Source: Hirschia sp964351655 (GTDB lineage Bacteria; Pseudomonadota; Alphaproteobacteria; Caulobacterales; Hyphomonadaceae). From it: a DNA stretch of 22,416 nt. Each line of letters begins with the position of its first letter. Position 1 is the stretch's first letter. The notes beneath the pieces are model-generated. The model did no database searches and was not told where the DNA came from. It worked only from the letters and a program-made list of their open reading frames with translations. Positions 1 to 7,918 of the stretch are shown here, one piece after another. Where the stretch lies: positions 1 to 22,416 of the forward strand of contig CAYGPD010000048.1 of assembly GCA_964351655.1 (NCBI GenBank), read 5' to 3'. A program made the translations under genes and the position numbers.

Positions 1-27
1 TGAGGTAGCATTTAAAGATTGTCAAAG

Positions 28-70
28 TATACCACCAGAAAACAATGTGTTGGTATATTTGTTGGTATAT
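28..70. promoter_or_regulatory. Cluster of three TGGTATA-type motifs (candidate operator)
   Basis: The ten bases GTTGGTATAT occur twice as a direct repeat at 49-58 and 61-70, twelve bases apart. The inverted form TATACCA lies at 28-34. TGGTATA/TATACCA half-sites are the kind of sequence bound by dimeric sugar or acid regulators of the GntR and LacI families, so this is a candidate operator. The regulated gene is not clear: the site is about 150 bases upstream of the first gene here and could equally belong to a gene beyond the left edge. No promoter is assigned. Confidence 0.35.
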
Positions 71-219
71 GAATTTTTATCTTGATAAATAATAAAATAA
101 ATCAACATTTTGAATATTCATTTAGATTCCGGCCGTCGCACCATTTTATTGTTTTTCTTGAGTTTAATTCCTTCTGGTTGAGGGTGGCAATTGCGCTTTT
201 TTATGCCAGCTTGTGAAAT

Positions 220-666
220 ATGATTCACGTTTTCAAATTGCTCCTTCCAGCTCTCATACCGTCATGGCGTTTTTTTGATGTGATTGCGCCGTCGCCCCGG
301 ATTGAATTTTGGGCATGTGATGATGTCCACCATATTGAAAAATGGGAAGAATTTCGGCCAAAGCAGAAGAGTATTTCATTTTTAAACACCTTCTTGAATA
401 TGTTTTGGAATCCTGTGCGAAACGAGGATTTATTCCTTGTGACGTGCGCGGAACGTTTGATGGAAATGCCGACTGCTCATAGCGACAATGTCATTTTTGA
501 GTGCATTGAAAATGAGATTATACGCGTTGATAGTAGATTGAATTTGCCAAAGTTTTTGCAATTTCGGCTAATGGTTATAAGCCGTGAAGCGGATGTGATT
601 GAGAGGCGGATGGCCTATGTCTCTGAGGTTCGTCAGATTGCTGGGCAAGTTGGCACATGCCCTTAG
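220..666 (+). CDS. Conserved hypothetical protein upstream of an HTTM-like membrane protein
   Basis: A 148-residue protein with no signal peptide, beginning with a hydrophobic stretch (FKLLLPALIPSWRFFD, residues 5-20) and continuing as a mixed soluble sequence. I do not assign a named domain. The start is forced, because an in-frame TGA lies at 214-216 just before the ATG. No strong ribosome site is visible; a GGGTGG is about 30 bases away. Its last 10 bases overlap the start of the next gene, which implies translational coupling and a joint role with that membrane protein. From memory, proteins opening with this LLLPALIPSWRFFD-type sequence occur beside HTTM or DCC1-type genes in other proteobacteria; the function is unknown. 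Confidence 0.75.
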   Translation: MIHVFKLLLPALIPSWRFFDVIAPSPRIEFWACDDVHHIEKWEEFRPKQKSISFLNTFLNMFWNPVRNEDLFLVTCAERLMEMPTAHSDNVIFECIENEIIRVDSRLNLPKFLQFRLMVISREADVIERRMAYVSEVRQIAGQVGTCP

Positions 667-1352
667 AGAGTGCGTTACGCTTAACTGAAATATTGCTCGC
701 CCTTACATTCGTGCAGCAGGGCTTAGAGCATATGCGCCGCCCAGCGGCTGAACGCCTTCTGCTAGGGTTGCGCTTGGTGCTTGCTCTATTGCTGCTGGGC
801 GGGTTCTATACCCAATGGATATGCCTTGCTCTTGTCGTGCTTGCTTTGTGCATTCTTCATAGGTTTCAGGGGCCATATAATGGCGGAAGTGACCGAATAG
901 GTTTGCTAACTTTATGCTGTTTGACGTTGGCACATTTTCTGCCGGATCAAGAATTAAAAGAATACGCGTTTGGATATTTGGCGTTGCAATTGGTCCTGTC
1001 GTATTTTGTGTCTGGTTGGGTAAAAATTGTAAATCGGGAATGGCGGCAGGGAACTGCTTTACGTGATGTGTTTTTGTTTTCAACTTATCCCGTAAGTGAA
1101 AGAACGCGAGGCTGGGTAAACCATCCACAATTGTTATGGGTGATGTCTTGGGCGGTGATGTTGTTTGAGATTTTCTTCCCCCTTTGCTTAGTTTCCCATG
1201 TGAGCCTTTATATTGGGTTGGCCATTGCTGCACTTTTTCATCTTGCGAATGCTCTGCTATTTGGGTTGAACCGTTTCTTCTGGGCGTGGTTGGCTGCCTA
1301 TCCTTCCATTATCTGGTTTCAGGCGCGGTTTTTTGATGGTGTATTGGGGTGA
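657..1352 (+). CDS. HTTM/DoxX-like integral membrane protein
   Basis: A 231-residue, very hydrophobic protein with about six membrane segments: roughly residues 5-20, 33-66, 80-95, 103-122, 158-200 and 205-225. Arg and Trp are concentrated at the segment ends. A loop with YFVSGWVKIVNREWRQG (about 115-131) followed by an aromatic-rich stretch resembles the HTTM (horizontally transferred transmembrane, related to vitamin K-dependent carboxylase) and DoxX-like families. Substrate and reaction are unknown. The gene starts inside the preceding one (10-base overlap), so the two form an operon. No clear terminator follows before the peptidase gene at 1461, which has its own strong ribosome site. The family call rests on general pattern. 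Confidence 0.65.
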   Translation: MPLESALRLTEILLALTFVQQGLEHMRRPAAERLLLGLRLVLALLLLGGFYTQWICLALVVLALCILHRFQGPYNGGSDRIGLLTLCCLTLAHFLPDQELKEYAFGYLALQLVLSYFVSGWVKIVNREWRQGTALRDVFLFSTYPVSERTRGWVNHPQLLWVMSWAVMLFEIFFPLCLVSHVSLYIGLAIAALFHLANALLFGLNRFFWAWLAAYPSIIWFQARFFDGVLG

Positions 1353-1460
1353 AATAAAATTGGTCAATTGTTGGGCATATCAAAGCAATAATTTGTGATC
1401 TGGGCTTTATTATAGGGTAAATCTCTGCAAGCTTTCCTTTGAAATTATTGGGAGGTTGCT

Positions 1461-2852
1461 ATGCGTTTTATGTCCGTTCTATTGGCTGGGGTTTTACTAC
1501 CACTTTCGGCATCTGCTGAGGCGGATCGTGCGGGGGCAGTTTCTGAAGAGATGCACGCGCCAGCGAGCGAATATTCGGTTACGCACGAGATGGTTGCTGC
1601 GACCTCCACTGCGCGCATTGAACATGATATCCGTAAGTTGGCGGGCTTTGGTACGCGCCATACATTGTCAGATACAAAGAGTGACACACGCGGTATCGGG
1701 GCAGCGCGCCGTTGGATAGAAGATGAGTTTAAGCGCATTTCTAAAGGATGTAAGCAAGAGCTTGAAGTGGTGACTGTTTCAGACATTGTTCGCCCAGATT
1801 TTCGCATCCCGGAAGATACAGAAATTGTGAATGTGATCGCGATTCAACGCGGGTCGCTCGATCCTGATCGTGTTGTGATTATGTCTGGAGATATTGATAG
1901 CCGCATTTCAGATGTGATGAATTTTACTGATGATAGCCCCGGTGCAAACGACAATGCTTCGGGTATGGCTGGAACCTTGGAAGCTGCGCGCGTGATGTGT
2001 CAGCATGAATTTGCTGGAACGGTCGTATATGCAGGGTTATCCGGTGAAGAGCAGGGGTTGTTTGGCGGCAAAATACTTGCGGAATACGCAATTGAAAATG
2101 GCTGGAGAGTGAAGGCTATTTTGAACAATGACATGATCGGCAATATTGAGGGTGTTGATGGTGTGATTGATAATTCAACAGCTCGCGTTTTTTCCGAAGG
2201 TACTTTGGTTGATGAAACGGCTGAGGAAGCTAATTCGCGTCGTTTTCGCGGGGGAGAGGTCGATTCGGCGTCTCGTAATTTAGCGCGCTATGTTGATAAG
2301 ATGGCGGATATGTTTATTCCAAACCTTGATGTGATGATGATTTATCGTCTCGATAGGTTTGCGCGTGGTGGGCATCACCGTCCCTTCAATGATCACAGGA
2401 TTCCGGGCGTTCGAATTATGGAAACGCATGAGAATTATAATCGCCAGCACCAAGATTTACGACTGGAAGATGGCATTGCTTATGGTGATGTCGTGGAGGG
2501 GGTGAATTTTGATTATGCAGCCAAACTGACAAGTTTGAATATTGCTGCATTGGCAAACCTCGCCGCAGCGCCGCCATTTCCAACGAATGTATCAATAGAA
2601 GGGGCTGTGCAGCCGAATACGACGCTATCATGGACTAAAGCTGATGCTGAAAACCTTGCGGGATATAAAATATATTGGCGTTTAACCGATCAATCCCAAT
2701 GGCAATGGTCGCGCTTTGTCGGGAATGTCGATAGCTACACGCTGAAGGGCGTTGTGATTGATAACTATCTATTTGGTGTGGCTTCTGTTGCGAAAAATGG
2801 TGCTGAAAGTGCTGTTGTTTTTCCCGGATTTTCTGGAAGTTTTGGTGAATAA
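1461..2852 (+). CDS. Exported M28-family metallopeptidase with C-terminal fibronectin-like domain
   Basis: 463 residues. A signal peptide (1 to about 19, ending SASA) sends it to the periplasm or outside. The M28 aminopeptidase fold shows its di-zinc landmarks: PGANDNASG with bridging Asp164, the catalytic pair Glu196-Glu197 in SGEEQGLFGG, Asp224 in NNDMIGN, and His330 in NYNRQHQD. The usual first ligand motif HxD is DID here (Asp144-Ile-Asp146), which is unusual for the family. Residues about 372-455 look like a fibronectin type III module (TLSWTKADAENLAGYKIYWR). The start is supported by GGGAGGT just upstream. The likely role is release of N-terminal amino acids from peptides; the exact substrate is unknown. 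Confidence 0.85.
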   Translation: MRFMSVLLAGVLLPLSASAEADRAGAVSEEMHAPASEYSVTHEMVAATSTARIEHDIRKLAGFGTRHTLSDTKSDTRGIGAARRWIEDEFKRISKGCKQELEVVTVSDIVRPDFRIPEDTEIVNVIAIQRGSLDPDRVVIMSGDIDSRISDVMNFTDDSPGANDNASGMAGTLEAARVMCQHEFAGTVVYAGLSGEEQGLFGGKILAEYAIENGWRVKAILNNDMIGNIEGVDGVIDNSTARVFSEGTLVDETAEEANSRRFRGGEVDSASRNLARYVDKMADMFIPNLDVMMIYRLDRFARGGHHRPFNDHRIPGVRIMETHENYNRQHQDLRLEDGIAYGDVVEGVNFDYAAKLTSLNIAALANLAAAPPFPTNVSIEGAVQPNTTLSWTKADAENLAGYKIYWRLTDQSQWQWSRFVGNVDSYTLKGVVIDNYLFGVASVAKNGAESAVVFPGFSGSFGE

Positions 2853-2934
2853 AGAATGAGGGTAAGTGAGCGCCTTTTGACGCGGGCTTATGCTTTTGCT
2901 TGACCAAACATCTAGCGCTGAGTAGGTCGGTTTT

Positions 2935-3333
2935 GTGAAAATGAAAAGCCGCATAATCGGCCAGCTTTGCTTGGCATTTGTATTTCTGATCCAAACCTTG
3001 TGGATGAGTGGAAGTGCGGCTGCGTTTGCGGCAAATGACGATACGCGATTATTGATTTGTAATCCGTCTGGGCAGGTTAACTCTGCTATATTTGCGGCAA
3101 ATGAAAAATTGCTGATTGCGCTTGGTCTAAAAGAGAAAACTCCAGACGACGTTCATGATGAAAAATGTGCGTTTTGTGCGATTTCACATGCTTTGATTTT
3201 TACTCAATTGAGAATTCAAGATGCGCTGCATTTTGGTATTTATATTGAAAAATCAAATATTTATGAACCTGCTTTTGTGTATCTCCCGCAGGGCCCACCC
3301 TTAGGCGGACGTGCCCCGCCAAACTATATCTAA
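2935..3333 (+). CDS. DUF2946-like exported protein
   Basis: 132 residues from a GTG start; an ATG at 2941 is the alternative. The start region has TAGGTCGG, which fits the GTG better. An N-terminal hydrophobic segment (about 8-32, ending SAAAFAA) is a signal peptide or anchor. A CAFC motif (CxxC) followed by ISHA, and a C-terminal GPPLGGRAPP, match the pattern of the DUF2946 family, short envelope proteins often found near metal-uptake or TonB-dependent receptor genes. A metal-binding role for the CxxC is inference. The gene precedes the PepSY-TM gene in the same direction with a 111-base gap, an association that suggests metal or siderophore handling. Confidence 0.65.
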   Translation: MKMKSRIIGQLCLAFVFLIQTLWMSGSAAAFAANDDTRLLICNPSGQVNSAIFAANEKLLIALGLKEKTPDDVHDEKCAFCAISHALIFTQLRIQDALHFGIYIEKSNIYEPAFVYLPQGPPLGGRAPPNYI

Positions 3334-3375
3334 TCATTTAAATGCATCATGCAGGCATGACGGCTTGCATTGTCT

Positions 3376-3393
3376 ATTGGATATAGCTCCAAT
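3376..3393. repeat. Short inverted repeat upstream of the PepSY-TM gene
   Basis: ATTGGA at 3376-3381 and TCCAAT at 3388-3393 form a perfect six-base inverted repeat around TATAGC. It lies in the gap between the DUF2946-like and PepSY genes, about 52 bases before the chosen start. It could be an operator or a small RNA hairpin; the sequence alone does not decide. Confidence 0.3.
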
Positions 3394-3444
3394 CAAAATG
3401 GCGTGTGCGTGAGCATGGGTTAGATGGGGCGAATGGGGAACTCC

Positions 3445-4692
3445 ATGAAAAAACAAACATTTTTGAACCAATGGCTATGGAAATGGCACATAATCGCGGG
3501 ATTAATTACGCTACCTTTCATGCTTATTTTGGCGATAACAGGCACAATTTATCTGTTTAAGCCCATGTATGAAGCCTCCATTTATGAGGATATTTATAAG
3601 GTAAAGCCTGCCGGTGAGCGACTTAGCTATGCGGCACAATTTGCAGCGGCGCAGGCTGCCTCCTCTGCGCCTGTTAATAGCGTGACCCTGCCGCGCGGGG
3701 CGGATGATGCGACCATGTTCCAGTCGGGCATGTGGGCTGGTGCGTCTATGGTGTATGTGAACCCCTATACAGGAGATGTGACAGGCACTTTACGCAATGA
3801 AGGCACGTTTATGTCTGGCGTGCGTGAAATGCATGGCGAGCTGTTTTTGTCCAAGCCGGGCACTTATGTTGTCGAGCTTGTGGCGAGTTGGTTTCTGGTT
3901 TTGATTTTGACCGGGCTTTATGTGTGGTGGCCTGCACGTGGATGGTCGTTGCGTGGATTTTTTACGATCCGATTAAAGCAAGGTAAGCGGATTTTCTTCC
4001 GTGACCTGCATTCGGTGACCGCGTTTTGGCTGTCGACTTTTTTGCTGATTATTCTTGCGGGCGGTTTGCCTTGGACGGATGTGTTTGGAAAACAGTTTCA
4101 GCGATTGCAAAATGCAACAGGGACAGGCTTTCCTCAATATTGGGTTCAATCTAACGGTTTGCAGTCGATCAATACGCGAGAAGATGGGTTGAGTATTGAT
4201 GATATGGTGCAGGTGGCGCAGCAACAAAACTTGAAGGGTGATATTACTGTACGCTTTCCTGCCAATGAGAATGGTGTTTTTAGTGTCGCCAATAAATCCT
4301 TGTATTTGCATGATCAGAGTGTGCGTCACTTTGATTTGTATTCAGGATCTAAAATATTAGATTATGCGTGGAAAGATGTCGGTCCGATGATGGCGGGGCG
4401 GTTATTCTTTATGCGTCTGCACGAGGGGCAATATGGTTTGTGGAATTGGGTCATTTTGCTGTGTGTCGCGCTGAGTTTGATCGTCAGCATTATTGCGGCG
4501 CTAACTTCATATATCATGCGTAAACAAAAGGGGAGCTGGAGTATTCCCAAGCCTCCCGCACATTTTAAAGTTGGCTGGGTTGCGGGTGGCGCAATTGTCA
4601 TTTTGGGGGCGATATTGCCCTTATTTGGCGCTAGCCTGATTTTGCTTTTCTGCATTACGATGATGGGCAAAATGAGAGCGTCTAAAGCGTAG
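3445..4692 (+). CDS. PepSY-associated transmembrane (PepSY-TM) protein
   Basis: 415 residues from the ATG at 3445, chosen because GGGGA lies five bases upstream; ATGs at 3424 and 3433 have no such site. It shows the PepSY-TM layout: a first helix after a Trp-rich start (WLWKWHIIAGLITLPFMLIL), a long periplasmic loop, a second helix near residues 136-158 ending YVWWPARGW, a third near 190-210 after FRDLHSVTAFW, a fourth near 330-357 after MRLHEGQYGLW, and a final hydrophobic region near 378-409. Histidines at membrane borders are typical of the family. Members are often iron- or siderophore-linked inner-membrane proteins, some reported as reductases; that function is inferred here. A strong terminator follows. 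Confidence 0.85.
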   Translation: MKKQTFLNQWLWKWHIIAGLITLPFMLILAITGTIYLFKPMYEASIYEDIYKVKPAGERLSYAAQFAAAQAASSAPVNSVTLPRGADDATMFQSGMWAGASMVYVNPYTGDVTGTLRNEGTFMSGVREMHGELFLSKPGTYVVELVASWFLVLILTGLYVWWPARGWSLRGFFTIRLKQGKRIFFRDLHSVTAFWLSTFLLIILAGGLPWTDVFGKQFQRLQNATGTGFPQYWVQSNGLQSINTREDGLSIDDMVQVAQQQNLKGDITVRFPANENGVFSVANKSLYLHDQSVRHFDLYSGSKILDYAWKDVGPMMAGRLFFMRLHEGQYGLWNWVILLCVALSLIVSIIAALTSYIMRKQKGSWSIPKPPAHFKVGWVAGGAIVILGAILPLFGASLILLFCITMMGKMRASKA

Positions 4693-4715
4693 AGATATTA
4701 TGCGATTAGGCATGT

Positions 4716-4752
4716 AAAAAAGGCGGCTAACCCGAAGGTTGGCCGCCTTTTT
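4716..4752. terminator. Bidirectional intrinsic terminator between convergent genes
   Basis: GGCGGC (4722-4727) pairs with GCCGCC (4742-4747). An inner stem AACC/GGTT closes on a CGAA tetraloop. Six A before and five T after make it a terminator on both strands, serving the PepSY gene (+) and the ald gene (-). Confidence 0.9.
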
Positions 4753-4810
4753 CATTGTAAAACATCGAACGTTTATTTGGCAAATTCGACGCTTCGGGGA
4801 GGAGGTTAGT

Positions 4811-5923
4811 CTAGTTTAGCCATTCAGGCTTTTTATAAGGTAGTCCAAGATCAGATGCGACAGTTTCATATGTGATGAAGCCGTCAGCAACGTTAAGTCC
4901 TTCAGCAAGGTGAGCATCATCGTTTAGCGCTTTTTTCGCGCCTTTTGCAGCGATGGCCAATGTGAATGGCAATGTCATATTGTTGAGTGCATATGTGGAT
5001 GTGCGCGGCACTGCACCCGGCATGTTGGCGACACAATAGTGCAAAATGCCATCAACTTCGAATATCGGGTCTGAGTGTGTTGTTGGGCGTGATGTCTCAA
5101 AACATCCACCTTGGTCAATCGCGATATCAACCAATACGGCACCAGGCTTCATTGTTTTAAGCATGTCGCGCGTAATGAGCTTTGGTGCGGAGGCTCCCGG
5201 AATAAGCACAGCACCAATGACGACATCAGCTTCAGCAACGGCTTTTTCAACAGACGCAGGCGTTGAGTAAGCTGTTTTCAATGCGCCAGCGAATTGAACA
5301 TCTAGTTCAGCAAGGCGTGGCATGTGGCGGTCAAAGACGGTTACGTCTGCGCGCATACCAATAGCCATTTCAGCTGCGTGTGTACCTGATACACCGCCGC
5401 CAAGAATAACGACTTTAGCAGGCGCGACACCCGGTACACCGCCCATGAGAAGGCCGCGTCCACGGATTGTGCGTTGGAGTGCCCATGCCGCAGCTTGAGT
5501 AGCCATGCGGCCTGCAACTTGGCTCATAGGCATAAGAAGCGGGAGGCGACCATTGCGGTCTGTCACGGTTTCATAAGCGATACATGTTGCACCGGATTTC
5601 ATCAGGGCTTCAGCTTGGGGTTTATCCGCTGCAAGGTGAAGATATGTAAAGAGGGTGTGGTGTGGCTTTAGACGGGCGCACTCAACAGCTTGTGGCTCTT
5701 TTACTTTGACGATCAGTTCAGCCTGTTCGAAGACGGCGTCTGCAGTTGCAACAATGCTTGCACCAGCAGATTCGTAATGCGCGTCGCTTGCCTCAATACC
5801 TGTTCCGGCATTGGTTTCTACGATGACTGAGTGCCCCGCACGTACAAGCTCTGACACGCTTTCTGGCGTCAAACCGACACGGTGTTCTTCTGCTTTAATT
5901 TCCTTTGGGACCCCGATGATCAT
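4811..5923 (-). CDS. ald: Alanine dehydrogenase
   Basis: 370 residues, the usual length for the family. It catalyses NAD-dependent interconversion of L-alanine with pyruvate plus ammonia in the cytoplasm, allowing alanine use as carbon and nitrogen source. Expected active-site residues are at the expected places: Arg15 (EEHRVGL), Lys75 (VKVKEP) and His96 (YLHLAAD), with the Rossmann motif GGGVSGTHAAE near residue 174 and DIAIDQGG near 270. GGAGAA seven bases before the ATG supports the start. It stands alone, with the terminator at 4716-4752 downstream. ald is commonly controlled by Lrp/AsnC regulators, but no such gene is adjacent. Confidence 0.97.
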   Translation of the reverse strand: MIIGVPKEIKAEEHRVGLTPESVSELVRAGHSVIVETNAGTGIEASDAHYESAGASIVATADAVFEQAELIVKVKEPQAVECARLKPHHTLFTYLHLAADKPQAEALMKSGATCIAYETVTDRNGRLPLLMPMSQVAGRMATQAAAWALQRTIRGRGLLMGGVPGVAPAKVVILGGGVSGTHAAEMAIGMRADVTVFDRHMPRLAELDVQFAGALKTAYSTPASVEKAVAEADVVIGAVLIPGASAPKLITRDMLKTMKPGAVLVDIAIDQGGCFETSRPTTHSDPIFEVDGILHYCVANMPGAVPRTSTYALNNMTLPFTLAIAAKGAKKALNDDAHLAEGLNVADGFITYETVASDLGLPYKKPEWLN

Positions 5924-5952
5924 ATTCTTCTCCGATATTTACATTTTGACGC

Positions 5953-5982
5953 AATATATACTAAAGAACGTGCCATATCCAA
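5953..5982 (-). promoter_or_regulatory. Candidate sigma70-type promoter of ald
   Basis: On the minus strand, TTGGAT (5982-5977) and TATATT (5958-5953) are separated by 18 bases and sit 30-59 bases before the ald start. Just upstream, at 5987-6001, is AAATTTctcAAATTT, an AT-rich symmetric element that could be an Lrp-type site. Both calls are by eye. Confidence 0.4.
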
Positions 5983-6110
5983 CCTAAAATTTCTCAAATT
6001 TGGCGATGTATGAAAAATACAACTAATTTTAGATTGAGATGGGTTATTTTAACTGGAATCGTTGATGGAGATGCTCAAAGTGCATTATGACATACCGCGA
6101 TTTTAAACAC

Positions 6111-6145
6111 AAAAAAGGCGCTGCCAAAATAGCAACGCCTCTCTT
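6111..6145 (-). terminator. Intrinsic terminator of the TorF-like porin gene
   Basis: AGGCG-c-TGC and GCA-a-CGCCT (6116-6140) form a stem, followed on the minus strand by six U. It lies 45 bases beyond the porin stop codon. Confidence 0.8.
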
Positions 6146-6189
6146 TGTTTCCCCGAAGGACATTTGCCTTCAATTCAAAAGCTTAACTC

Positions 6190-6846
6190 TTAGAGAGATT
6201 TAGCGATTGAGAATACGATGTTGTCATCTGCACCGTCTGAATCGTTGTCGTACCAACGAAGATCAAGGTCGAAACCTTCAACAGAGAATGTACCACCAAC
6301 ATTGTAGTTTACGTATTCGTCAAAACCATCAAGGTACTGACCTACACCAACGCTTGCAGAGAAGAAGTCAGAGAATGCCATTCCAGCATCAGCGTTTGCG
6401 TAAAGTGTTTCGTTGTCTGGGTCGTATGAAAGCATACCAGATAGATCAACTGAGCTGAAAGACTTTGAAAGACCAGCGTAGATTTCGTAGAAATCTAGGT
6501 CGCCATCGTCACTGTCTGGGTATGCGTAGTAAATTGCACCAACATCAAAACCAAAACCTTCACCAAACTCACCGCCGTAACCAGCGTAGAAGTCTACTTC
6601 TAGGTTTGTGTCAGTTGAATCTAGGAAGTCAACAGAAGATGCCCATGTACCAGCGTAGAAGCCTGCATCAGTTGCTAGGTCAAAACCACCTTGAATAGCA
6701 AGGTCTTGGTTTGACTGAGACACACCACGCCAGTGGTAGTCTGTTGTCAAAGCAACGTTTCCAGAAAGTTCTACTTCAGCTTGGGCTGTAGCTGTAGTGG
6801 CGATTGCAGCAAGAGCGAAAACGCTTGCGGAAATAAGAGTGCGCAT
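6190..6846 (-). CDS. TorF-family putative outer-membrane porin
   Basis: 218 residues. A signal peptide (1 to about 23, ending TAQA) is followed by VELSGNVALTTDYHWRGVSQS, the characteristic opening of the TorF/Gcw_chp family of small beta-barrel outer-membrane proteins. The rest alternates aromatic and acidic residues (Asp-rich turns) as in a beta barrel and ends in IVFSIAKSL, close to a barrel-type C-terminus. The solute is unknown; relatives often lie beside ammonium-transporter genes, which is not so here. AAGGGA about ten bases before the ATG marks the start. A hairpin TCTCTG/CAGAGA at 6874-6896 lies in the probable 5' leader and could affect message stability. Confidence 0.88.
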   Translation of the reverse strand: MRTLISASVFALAAIATTATAQAEVELSGNVALTTDYHWRGVSQSNQDLAIQGGFDLATDAGFYAGTWASSVDFLDSTDTNLEVDFYAGYGGEFGEGFGFDVGAIYYAYPDSDDGDLDFYEIYAGLSKSFSSVDLSGMLSYDPDNETLYANADAGMAFSDFFSASVGVGQYLDGFDEYVNYNVGGTFSVEGFDLDLRWYDNDSDGADDNIVFSIAKSL

Positions 6847-7166
6847 GATCGAACTATCCCTTCAGATATGCGGTCTCTGATCAAAATAACCAGAGATTTC
6901 CTTAAAAAGCTTCGCAGAGTTAAGCTTACCCTGCGTCGCGGATGGGGTAACTACGCTAGAGCGTCGTTGATTGAAAGAACCAAGATCATTACAAATGCGC
7001 CATCGTTTCTAACGTTTTGGTGACGAAATTAAGTGGCGTTGCTTAGTAATAAGGCGTCATTTTGCGCGCTTTGCTCGTATTTTATTCGCATTGCGATAGT
7101 TTTTGGTAGCAAATAGGGTGAATATTTCTATCCACCCTATATTGAGGCCGTGAGTCTCGTTAAGAA
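6847..7166. other. Intergenic region between porin and nitroreductase genes
   Basis: About 320 bases without a supported gene. It holds the porin's ribosome site, the leader hairpin at 6874-6896, and near its right end the inverted repeat at 7113-7140. The porin promoter must lie here, but I could not place it with confidence. An open frame on the plus strand runs through part of it but has no ribosome site or recognisable protein. Confidence 0.6.
7113..7140 (-). terminator. Probable terminator hairpin downstream of the nitroreductase gene
   Basis: ATAGGGTG (7113-7120) and CACCCTAT (7133-7140) form a perfect eight-base stem with a twelve-base loop, 27 bases beyond the nitroreductase stop. 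On the minus strand only a short T stretch follows, so it is a weak terminator or a 3'-end stabilising hairpin. Confidence 0.5.
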
Positions 7167-7799
7167 CTATTTCTGGTATTTAATCTTTGAACTGACATTT
7201 GGGCGTGGTCGCTCGGGTGGATTTTGCAATGCAGTGCCTAAAAATACAAATCCTGCAAACCTTTCTCCTTCAATCAGACCCATATGTTTGCTGAACGCAT
7301 CGCTAAAAGCATACCATTCTGTCAACCAAGAACCGGCCCATCCTGCGGCATTGGCTACGAGTAGAAGATTCATACAAAGAGCGCCCGCCGATAACTCTTG
7401 TTCCCAAACAGGGGTTTTGTGTGCGTGATCGGGACTGGAAATGACCGCGACGCATACTGGAGTTCTGGTAAATCGAGTGCGATCTTCTTCCAGTTCAGCT
7501 TCTGATGTATCCGGGCATTCCTGTTGTTTTATCTTTGCAAGAGTCGCTCCTGTCGTTTCGCGTGCATCTCCCTGAATAATAATAAAGCGCCAAGGCTCAA
7601 GTTTGCGGTGGTCTGGCACACGGCACGCCATTGCGAGAATGGCTTCAAGTTCTTCCTGTTCAGGCCCAGGGGCTGAGAGGCATTTAATCGGCGTGGATCT
7701 ACGTCGCGATAAAAAGAATAGGGCGTCCGCACTTGGGTTGGTCGCCTCAAGAACATCATTGAGGGCTGGCAGTGTTGGAAATCGGGATATGTCGGACAT
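7167..7799 (-). CDS. Nitroreductase-family protein (YdjA-like)
   Basis: 210 residues, short for the superfamily but right for the YdjA-like group of FMN-dependent NAD(P)H oxidoreductases. Visible landmarks are SRRRST near residue 31 (N-terminal FMN phosphate-binding Arg/Ser cluster), ACRVPDHRKLEPWRFIII (about 57-74), typical of YdjA relatives, and the GWAGSWLT segment with a following FVFLGTA near the C-terminus. The likely activity is two-electron reduction of nitro compounds or quinones in the cytoplasm; the natural substrate is unknown. AGAGGAAA before the ATG supports the start. It is divergent from the NUDIX gene with 119 bases between, so both promoters are probably in that gap. Confidence 0.9.
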   Translation of the reverse strand: MSDISRFPTLPALNDVLEATNPSADALFFLSRRRSTPIKCLSAPGPEQEELEAILAMACRVPDHRKLEPWRFIIIQGDARETTGATLAKIKQQECPDTSEAELEEDRTRFTRTPVCVAVISSPDHAHKTPVWEQELSAGALCMNLLLVANAAGWAGSWLTEWYAFSDAFSKHMGLIEGERFAGFVFLGTALQNPPERPRPNVSSKIKYQK

Positions 7800-7918
7800 G
7801 GTTTTCCTCTAACTCTTGATTTTTCTATATTAAAAGAAGACTTAGTGCGTCTGATTGCATATGTCATCGACAGTTGTGCAATTTGGAACGCCAAAGCTAG
7901 AATTCTTAGGGACCGTTT

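Noticed and set aside
703..1233. Open frame of 176 codons opposite the HTTM-like gene
   Set aside because: It mirrors the codons of a strongly hydrophobic gene and has no domain or ribosome site; the plus-strand gene overlaps its partner as a real operon would.
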